From contig MFNO01000033.1 of the NCBI GenBank assembly GCA_001782075.1, positions 1 to 32,113 of the forward strand: a stretch of DNA of 32,113 nucleotides, given 5' to 3'. The DNA is from Candidatus Levybacteria bacterium RIFCSPHIGHO2_01_FULL_38_26 (GTDB lineage Bacteria > Patescibacteriota > Microgenomatia > Levybacterales > UBA12049). Positions 25,714 to 32,113 of the stretch are shown piece after piece; the stretch's first letter is position 1, and every line of letters begins with the position of its first letter. Both the position numbers and the translations under genes were made by a program. The notes below the pieces were generated by a model. It ran no database searches and had not been told where the DNA came from. It saw only the letters and a program-made list of their open reading frames with translations.

Positions 25714-25757
25714 TTAGGGAAAATCGTTGGGAAAAAACCGAAGGTTTTGTCCCATTT
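25714..25757 (+). repeat. tRNA-Arg leader hairpin element, copy 2
   Basis: TTAGGGAAAATCGTTGGGAAAAAACC-GAA-GGTTTTGTCCCATTT ending 1 nt before tRNA-Arg(CCG). Confidence 0.8.
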
Positions 25758-25758
25758 G

Positions 25759-25833
25759 GTCCTCGTAGTTCAACTGGATAGAGCGTCAGGTTCCGAACCT
25801 GAAGATTTGAGGGTTCGAGTCCCTCCGAGGACA
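25759..25833 (+). tRNA. tRNA-Arg(CCG)
   Basis: Acceptor GTCCTCG/CGAGGAC; anticodon arm TCAGG-TTCCGAA-CCTGA. Confidence 0.95.
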
Positions 25834-26624
25834 CCCAAGCCCTCTCCCTGTTCTCCTGATTTTTCAGCTCGTAGATCTTTTGCCCTCTGATACTCAATCA
25901 ATGCCTTTGCTGAAAGTTTAACTGTATCCAAAGTCTCGCCTTTATCCGCGGCTCCAATCACTTCCTGGCCTAATTTTTGCAAGTATAAAGGGTTCTCTTT
26001 TATTTCAGGAGGCAATCCTTTTTCTACCTGACTCCTGGCCCACTTATCATAATACTTAGACAAAGCTTGTTGATCTATTTCTGAAATATTAATATCCTTA
26101 TGTTGCTTCTTTGCGTCGGAATACAAATCTCCCCAAGTTCTTTTAAAGTCCGGATCATTTGTTAATTTTCCTGGAATCTCAACTCCTCGGCTTTCCTCTT
26201 CCTTTTCTTGCGGCGCAAAATTCTTTTCCTCTTTACCTTCCAAAACGACTTGGTCAATTTCTTCTGAGGGAGATTGATTATCAATGCCTATCGTGTCATC
26301 TTGTTTTTGCTCTTGTGCAAATCTTTTTACTCTATCCAGGATGCCTTTTATTCCTATGCCTTCTTTTTTCTCAACAGTATCCGGGGGCAATTCTGTTAAT
26401 TGGGGCTCTGTTTCTTCTGCCTCTTGGTCTTCAGGCTTGTTAAGCTCTATGTAATTGGATTCTATCGGTCTAGTCTCTGAAGAATGGGTTCTCACGGCAA
26501 TATCTTCTTTAGCTTTCTCAACTACTTCACTGCGCAATGATTTTATTGTTTCTTCAAGACTACCAGACTCTGCCACCTCTGGCTTCTCAACCGCTGGTCT
26601 TTCTGATTGATCTTTTCCATTCAT
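25770..26624 (-). CDS. Charged hypothetical protein whose C-terminus reads through antisense tRNA-Arg
   Basis: 284 aa ORF, Glu/Lys-rich; final residues GTRTLKSSGSEPDALSS encoded antisense to tRNA-Arg(CCG). Confidence 0.6.
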   Translation of the reverse strand: MNGKDQSERPAVEKPEVAESGSLEETIKSLRSEVVEKAKEDIAVRTHSSETRPIESNYIELNKPEDQEAEETEPQLTELPPDTVEKKEGIGIKGILDRVKRFAQEQKQDDTIGIDNQSPSEEIDQVVLEGKEEKNFAPQEKEEESRGVEIPGKLTNDPDFKRTWGDLYSDAKKQHKDINISEIDQQALSKYYDKWARSQVEKGLPPEIKENPLYLQKLGQEVIGAADKGETLDTVKLSAKALIEYQRAKDLRAEKSGEQGEGLGVLGGTRTLKSSGSEPDALSS

Positions 26625-26697
26625 AATATATCCAACTTTATAATCAAATAATTTACTGCAAAAGTCAAGAGAATGAGCTATAATTGAAGTCTAATTT

Positions 26698-27129
26698 ATG
26701 AAATTCGAGTTCTCTGCTGGCGGCGTAGTCTATAAAAAAGAAAATAGTAAAATATTTATTATTGTCGCCCAGCATTCTCAGCACCATGGATGGGTGTTTC
26801 CCAAAGGTTTAATCGCAGAAAAAGAATCTAAAAGGGAGACCAAAGAAGAAGCGGCGCTAAGAGAAGTCAAGGAGGAAACAGGAGTAAGTGGCAAAATAAT
26901 CAAGGTGTTGCCGGCTGTTACATATTGGTATAAATTCGACAATGAGAAAATAAAAAAGACGGTCTATTATTTTTTGATGGAATACGAATCCGGGGACATA
27001 AAAGAGCATGATTTTGAAATGGAAAATGTCGAATGGCTACCAATGGACGAGGTTGAAAATAGATTAACATACAAGTCGGATAAGAAAGTGTGGAAAGAGG
27101 CAAAAAAAATAATTGGTGGGGTCGCATAG
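26698..27129 (+). CDS. NUDIX hydrolase
   Basis: VFPKGLIAEKESKRETKEEAALREVKEETGVSGKI (Nudix box with a short insertion); stop codon inside the following tRNA. Confidence 0.9.
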   Translation: MKFEFSAGGVVYKKENSKIFIIVAQHSQHHGWVFPKGLIAEKESKRETKEEAALREVKEETGVSGKIIKVLPAVTYWYKFDNEKIKKTVYYFLMEYESGDIKEHDFEMENVEWLPMDEVENRLTYKSDKKVWKEAKKIIGGVA

Positions 27130-27201
27130 TGGCCTAGTGCGATTGCTTGGAGAGCAGTTGTATCCGCAAGGATACCGCGAGTTCGAATCTCGCCCCCACC
27201 G
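27115..27201 (+). tRNA. tRNA-Ser(GGA)
   Basis: Acceptor GGTGGGG/CCCCACC; anticodon arm ATTGC-TTGGAGA-GCAGT; long variable arm; T-loop TTCGAAT. Confidence 0.95.
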
Positions 27202-27243
27202 CAGCGTAACAGATTTTCTTTAGAAGAGTTAAGGGCTGGTTTG

Positions 27244-28065
27244 TTAGGGACGGAGTTTAAAGGATTCGCGCATTTTTTTAAATTCCTCATGAGTGTTTTC
27301 CATTTTAAGATCTCGTTGAAATGTTTGTCCCTCGACATTGTTCGTTTCAATTTGAAACTGAACAAAATATCCTTGTTTTTCATCTAAAAACACTATATTG
27401 GTGATTTCAAATCTATAAACAGTTCCCGATGATCTTTTTTCATTGCTGTATTGAAATTCATACGCATCGCGTCCGTCTATTTCTGTCTTGCTATACTGCG
27501 GTTTTTCAACGTCTGGTATAAAAATTAGAGATGTTGAGCTATTGTTGTCTCTAAAATCTTCCAATGACATCCATTCTGGTATTTGCTGCACCCCTATCGC
27601 GGCACTCTCCTTATAATAATCATAAATATTCCCCTCATAATTTCTTTCTAAATAATCAATTGAAATCGATGGATGTTGGAACGCAATCGGGCTACTGCTC
27701 CATCCCTGTGGAGCGTCTATTTCGTATTTAAGTTTATCATAATTATATACGGAGCGGAAAGTTTTCCACTCTTCCTCAGTTTTTTGTTCGGCAGAGACTA
27801 ATTTGGAATCCTGGGAGACTTCTTTAGAAAGAGAAGGGTAAGAAGCAGGAGAAGAATTGTCAGGATTTACTAACTGATCCCTGTCTTCTGCTGACGCACC
27901 CGAGCAAGCAATAGCTGCCATTGTTACCGCTGCTGTTGTTAATGCACCGGATATTCTTTTGGGTAACCTATGTCTTCTTTCTGATTTGCCAACAGAAAGA
28001 TTACCAATATTAATGGAGCCATCCGGAAGAGTATCTATTCTGTTGGGAGCGAGTTCTCCTGCCAT
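27244..28065 (-). CDS. Hypothetical membrane-anchored or lipoprotein-like protein, possibly PsbP-like
   Basis: Hydrophobic ISGALTTAAVTMAAIACSGASAED followed by a soluble domain (YNYDKLKYEIDAPQGWSSS); strong SD GGAGGG upstream of ATGGCAGGA. Confidence 0.6.
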   Translation of the reverse strand: MAGELAPNRIDTLPDGSINIGNLSVGKSERRHRLPKRISGALTTAAVTMAAIACSGASAEDRDQLVNPDNSSPASYPSLSKEVSQDSKLVSAEQKTEEEWKTFRSVYNYDKLKYEIDAPQGWSSSPIAFQHPSISIDYLERNYEGNIYDYYKESAAIGVQQIPEWMSLEDFRDNNSSTSLIFIPDVEKPQYSKTEIDGRDAYEFQYSNEKRSSGTVYRFEITNIVFLDEKQGYFVQFQIETNNVEGQTFQRDLKMENTHEEFKKMRESFKLRP

Positions 28066-28213
28066 AAGCAAACCCTCCTGTAATATAGAACGGATATCTT
28101 ATAGATATTACTCTAACCCCTATATATCACAAAACAAAAACAAATGCAAGTGGCAAAATATTTAGCGCTTGATACTTGACAATTATATAAAAATCATTCA
28201 CACTAAAATCGCA

Positions 28214-29806
28214 ATGAAAGCGTCTGCTCGCCTTGTCTTAACCTTCATTCTATTTTCTATTTTCTATTTTCTATTTTCTATCCCTGTGTCAGCTCAGCCG
28301 CAAATTCCCCAAGTAAATCCCTATCTCAACCCCAATACCAACCCCGATGTACCTAAAAACCAGCATACGTGGGTACAGACCGTGATGATTGACGTGATGT
28401 CTGCTATGGCTTGCCAGATAGCTGGCGTTGACCCCACAGATCAAAACGGCAAATGTCTTGGCGTTGATCCCAAGACAGGAGATATTGGATTTGTCCAGGG
28501 CGGAGGGGGGGCAATTGGAGTAACCGCAAAAATGATTGGCATGCTTTATACTCCTCCTTTTCACACCGCCGATTACTTCAAATACCTCGCGAATAATTTT
28601 GGCATTGCAAAGCCAACTCATGCCCAGGGAACATCCGGCGGATTTACCGGACTTCTGCCGGTACAGTCTCTTTGGAGTGCGTTCAGAGATATAGTCTATT
28701 TTCTCTTTGTAATTATTTTTATCGTCATTGGTATTGCGATAATGCTTAGGATTAGACTGGATCCAAGAACCGTAATGACTATCCAAAATCAAATACCAAG
28801 AATCATAATCGGAATCCTTCTTCTCACTTTCTCTTTTGCTATCGCTGGATTTCTGATTGATCTTATGTACCTAACAATTTTCGTAAGCTACAATGTTATT
28901 TCAACTGCTATTCCGGCAACCGCGAGTCTAAATCCCCTGTCTCTTCAGGGATCAACTCCTTTTGCGGCTGCTGACGGAATTGGAGGGGTTGTTGGAATAT
29001 CGTGGGGCGTAGGCGGGGTGATAAAGGATATGATTACCAACTTTCTTGGAATACAACAAATTTCTAGTTTTGCGGGCATTATGGCCCTTTTCACGTCTCC
29101 CCCAAATATAGCGACTATAATAATTGGAATTATCTCTCTGGCTGTCGGCGCAACGGTTGGTATTTTCACCGCATTTCTCGGACCTGGTGCATTTGTTACC
29201 GGAGGAATTGCAGCCATCGGGACATATGCCGCAATTACGGATTTCATCCCCCATGTTCTGGCTTTTCTTTTAATTGTCGTCATTCTTTTCATCGCGCTTA
29301 TCAGACTCTGGATCACCCTGATTATAACCTATGTCAGCATCCTTATTAGCGTAGTCCTTTCTCCCTTCTGGATAGCGGGATCGCTCTTGCCCGGCAGTCC
29401 TATTGGTTTTACAGCCTGGATTAGAAACATGATTGCCAATCTTGCTGTTTTTCCGGCTGTTATAATCATGTTCCTTTTGGCAAAAGCTTTTATGGATGCT
29501 TTTGGATCCGGATCATCGGCTAATCAATTTGTCCCGCCTCTTGTAGGAGACCCAGGGACCCCAAGCGCTATCGCTCATCTTATTGGCTTTGGAATCCTAC
29601 TCATGACGCCAAATGTAGCAAATATGGTCAAACAAGCCCTCAAAGCCCCAAGTATTTCAGGAGCGCCTATTACTGCTGCTATTGGAGCTGGAGTTGCTCC
29701 ATATACTTCTGGTGCTAGAGCTGTAGCAGCTGGTTATACCAAACTACCAGCGCCAGGAGCGCGAGGAGGATGGGGATCAGCAGCAAGACAAATATTCAGA
29801 TTTTAA
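28214..29806 (+). CDS. VirB6/TrbL-like polytopic membrane protein
   Basis: Signal peptide (MKASARLVLTFILFSIFYFLFSIPVSAQ), about 8 TM segments, C-terminal Ala/Gly-rich tail; ATG at 28214 preferred over 28169. Confidence 0.65.
   Translation: MKASARLVLTFILFSIFYFLFSIPVSAQPQIPQVNPYLNPNTNPDVPKNQHTWVQTVMIDVMSAMACQIAGVDPTDQNGKCLGVDPKTGDIGFVQGGGGAIGVTAKMIGMLYTPPFHTADYFKYLANNFGIAKPTHAQGTSGGFTGLLPVQSLWSAFRDIVYFLFVIIFIVIGIAIMLRIRLDPRTVMTIQNQIPRIIIGILLLTFSFAIAGFLIDLMYLTIFVSYNVISTAIPATASLNPLSLQGSTPFAAADGIGGVVGISWGVGGVIKDMITNFLGIQQISSFAGIMALFTSPPNIATIIIGIISLAVGATVGIFTAFLGPGAFVTGGIAAIGTYAAITDFIPHVLAFLLIVVILFIALIRLWITLIITYVSILISVVLSPFWIAGSLLPGSPIGFTAWIRNMIANLAVFPAVIIMFLLAKAFMDAFGSGSSANQFVPPLVGDPGTPSAIAHLIGFGILLMTPNVANMVKQALKAPSISGAPITAAIGAGVAPYTSGARAVAAGYTKLPAPGARGGWGSAARQIFRF
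28248..28281. repeat. Heptanucleotide tandem repeat (TATTTTC)n in a signal-peptide coding region
   Basis: ttctattttctattttctattttctattttcta; about 4 units, encoding FSIFYFLFSI. Confidence 0.9.
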
Positions 29807-29808
29807 TT

Positions 29809-31005
29809 TTAAGGACACGCAATTCTGAAATTATCAACGCTTTTCATACTGTTCTCCGAAGCTATAAAAGCATAGGTAGCACAAAGACCCTTCAACTCGC
29901 TCCATGATCCAGAACGAAGATTCTTTGCTAACCTCTGCTCATTTTCGTATTTAACCGAACGAAAACCAAACTCCTTTAATAATTTTAAAAAAATATCAAA
30001 ATACATTGGAAAATACAAAAGGTTTTTCCCAGCATTCTCATATGCATCTTCCAAATCAATATCAATAATGTCTTTTGTATGCGCATATAAATCCTTAGGA
30101 AGTCCTAAGTGTCCAGTCTCCCACCTGAATAGCGATGGCCTGTGTTCGTCGATAACAACAAAAAGCGATTCACAAGGAACACGCCTTACGTAATCAATAA
30201 AAGTAGAGATGGCATGAACAGGAACGTAGGCTCGCTGTCCACTATGCATCTGCCAGCCGGAGATATCAAAATACTTGCCATTGTTATCTTTATATATACC
30301 GTTATCTAATTCTATATTTCTGCGATACAACAGCTTCTTATCTAACACAATTTCTCTCAAAATTCTATTTTTAACGCTAATTCCTATCAATGCATTTGGA
30401 AACGATATTTCTTTTCTAGTATTTATAAAAATCTCAGGAGGAATACTATCCAGACTATAAGCAAACAAAACAATACATGGAGAGTTAATCTTAATTTCTT
30501 TTATTGACGATGATATCTGCCTTAGATTTTTGCTTATTCCTTCTTTTTTGAACCTCTTAACAATTACATCATGGAGTCTGCTGTTTTTTTCTACTCCACT
30601 CCATAAAACATTACAGCCGATTTTCTTAGCAGCCTTTATCAAATTAACTGCCAAACTACCGTCTCCTGGTCCAACTTCTATCACCTCTGAGTAATTCTTA
30701 TCCTTACACAAAGCCGCTAAAGCCTTCGGCCAGTAAGCACAATTGGCGGTTGCACCAAAATTTTTATTGACAGAATGATACCCATGCTGCCCAAATTGAT
30801 CAATATTAATAAATTCAGAGTAAGTAAGAAAGCTCTCCTTTTCTTTACAGGCAGCCTCAAGCTCTTCTGCCAATTTTTTATTTTTTATCTCAACTGATTT
30901 GAGCGAATAATTTCTCTTCTTCCAAGCGTCATAGTTCTTCCTTCCTGCAACTAGACTTGATAATTTATAACTAATATAATCATGCAGAAATTTTTGGAAA
31001 CTCAT
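29809..31005 (-). CDS. SAM-dependent methyltransferase, MidA-like
   Basis: SEVIEVGPGDGSLAVNLIKAAKKIGCNVLWSGVEKN (motif I), SLFVVIDEHRPSLFRWETGHLG. Confidence 0.65.
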   Translation of the reverse strand: MSFQKFLHDYISYKLSSLVAGRKNYDAWKKRNYSLKSVEIKNKKLAEELEAACKEKESFLTYSEFINIDQFGQHGYHSVNKNFGATANCAYWPKALAALCKDKNYSEVIEVGPGDGSLAVNLIKAAKKIGCNVLWSGVEKNSRLHDVIVKRFKKEGISKNLRQISSSIKEIKINSPCIVLFAYSLDSIPPEIFINTRKEISFPNALIGISVKNRILREIVLDKKLLYRRNIELDNGIYKDNNGKYFDISGWQMHSGQRAYVPVHAISTFIDYVRRVPCESLFVVIDEHRPSLFRWETGHLGLPKDLYAHTKDIIDIDLEDAYENAGKNLLYFPMYFDIFLKLLKEFGFRSVKYENEQRLAKNLRSGSWSELKGLCATYAFIASENSMKSVDNFRIACP

Positions 31006-31023
31006 GCTAATAGACTCTTAACC

Positions 31024-32113
31024 TTAAGTTTTTGTTGTTGCGGACTCTTCACCAGTTTTAACTAAAAAGCCAGCTGCAGCTATTGGGAACATGTCACGGA
31101 GAAAAGCCAGGAACATCCAAAATCCTTTTACCTTGAATTTCTTGCGAAATCTCTCGTATAAATCTGTAGTTATTCGCCCTTCCTCATTTATCCCTTTTCG
31201 TAAAATTTCCGCTTGCAATGCTTGGTCTAAAAAGTTTCTGATTTCGTAAATGTTGTGGGTAGATCCGAATGGCCCTATATATTTTTGAGCAAGAGATGTA
31301 GGTCGTCTAAATACACGTTTTACTCCGTTTACCAACATTCCCTCTTTAAAAGCAAAGCTAACAATTTGCCCCAACCTGCCTTGTGATATTGGGCCACCCT
31401 CTCTGGTAAAATCAATATATCCCTCAAGAATAGGCGCCACATCGTTTTGAGCACTCTCAAGCCCATTAGGATCACCTAATGACTTTACTACTTTACCAAG
31501 TATTTCTTTTGCCTGATCTAGTGTCAAGGCGCCAGGATTAGATATCAATTGAGTTAATCCCCCCCCTCCTTCATAGAAGGAAACCAGATCTGACCCTGTT
31601 CTTCTTTTGTAAAACTCTGTTCCAGCTTCGCTATAATCAGCAGTCTCGAACAAAACATCATTCATGATAGGATTTGATGGAAACCTTACCTCAGCAAGAT
31701 TGCCAACAAGCCTCTTGCCCACGTTTCTTATCTGTTCTAGCAGTTTTACTTCTTCTGCTGACAACTTCGCTCCTTCGCTAGGTTTTTCTATTGGCGCTCC
31801 CTCTATTGGCGCAGGTATTAGACCTTCCTCGCCTGACACTGGAGCTGGAGGCAATCCTTCTCCAGCCTGCGGTGTACCTGACTGAAGTTGAGTTAATGCT
31901 TCATCAAAACTCATGTCTCTTCCCTCTGCAATTGATCTCATTCTTATTTCCTGGGCAACAGTCAGTTTTTCTCGCAGTTTTGCCCATAGTGGCGTATCTT
32001 CTTTTTCTCCTGTCATCTCATTTTTAGTTATGTACATACTGTTACCAATAGCCTTTAGCCTATTATTCAATTCCTCGTTTCCGTCTAATTCCATCCCATA
32101 CAATATGCTTGCC
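31024..32113 (-). CDS. Hypothetical protein, 5'-truncated by the window edge
   Basis: Long ORF; frame stays open upstream of the track's TTG start (..ASILYGMELDGNEELNN), so the true start is probably outside the window. Confidence 0.6.
   Translation of the reverse strand, partial: ASILYGMELDGNEELNNRLKAIGNSMYITKNEMTGEKEDTPLWAKLREKLTVAQEIRMRSIAEGRDMSFDEALTQLQSGTPQAGEGLPPAPVSGEEGLIPAPIEGAPIEKPSEGAKLSAEEVKLLEQIRNVGKRLVGNLAEVRFPSNPIMNDVLFETADYSEAGTEFYKRRTGSDLVSFYEGGGGLTQLISNPGALTLDQAKEILGKVVKSLGDPNGLESAQNDVAPILEGYIDFTREGGPISQGRLGQIVSFAFKEGMLVNGVKRVFRRPTSLAQKYIGPFGSTHNIYEIRNFLDQALQAEILRKGINEEGRITTDLYERFRKKFKVKGFWMFLAFLRDMFPIAAAGFLVKTGEESATTKT

Noticed and set aside
25312-25897. Minus-strand ORFs (MARPPRIELGSTAPQ.., MINLCYRKVLRRVQDLNLC.., MSIRGQKIYELK..)
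   Set aside because: Typical spurious translations of antisense tRNA genes.
26967-27383. Minus-strand 138-aa ORF with GGGEIRTRGILADTTALQAIALGHYATPP
   Set aside because: Antisense to tRNA-Ser(GGA) and NUDIX; the peptide is a typical tRNA-derived artefact.
28289-29316. Minus-strand ORFs within 28214..29806
   Set aside because: Overlap a long plus-strand gene with signal peptide and TM segments; low-complexity mirror frames.
1-32113. CRISPR array, transposon, prophage or toxin-antitoxin system
   Set aside because: No regularly spaced 20-40 bp repeats, no transposase/integrase/Cas-like proteins and no recognisable toxin-antitoxin pair; tandem repeats present are short heptamer arrays within genes.

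Overview
The window looks like a stretch of a low-GC Patescibacteria/CPR-type bacterial chromosome. This is inferred from gene content; no taxonomic search was possible. smpB ends in TGA, so TGA is read as a stop. Coding content: partial DUF5667-like protein, CBS-methyltransferase fusion, HD hydrolase, two GNATs (one frameshifted), DMT transporter, cytidylate-kinase-like protein, gap, histidine kinase, pgk, CvpA-CAP fusion, two tandem class A PBPs, rpe, LytR_C protein, SpoIID/LytB protein, PH-domain protein, degenerate PP2C-like/beta-propeller protein, polytopic membrane protein, smpB, ComF, NUDIX, VirB6/TrbL-like membrane protein and a MidA-like methyltransferase. RNA genes: ssrA (tmRNA) next to smpB, four tRNA-Ser isoacceptors (GCT, TGA, CGA, GGA) and two tRNA-Arg (GCG, CCG). 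The most interesting signals are: (1) a tmRNA reading frame encoding an unusually long 36-aa tag (AKQNQNITARNSVNTFIAKAKAGLDGMFRQPALAYA) with an atypical T-loop and a long GNRA-capped hairpin right after its 3' end; (2) a repeated hairpin element directly 5' of both tRNA-Arg genes, with compensating stem-length changes; (3) a NUDIX stop codon lying inside a downstream tRNA-Ser; (4) heptanucleotide tandem arrays and a short dispersed repeat embedded in-frame in gap, pgk and a membrane-protein gene; (5) promoters placed so close to start codons that many genes look leaderless. I found no CRISPR array, no transposase and no clear defence system.
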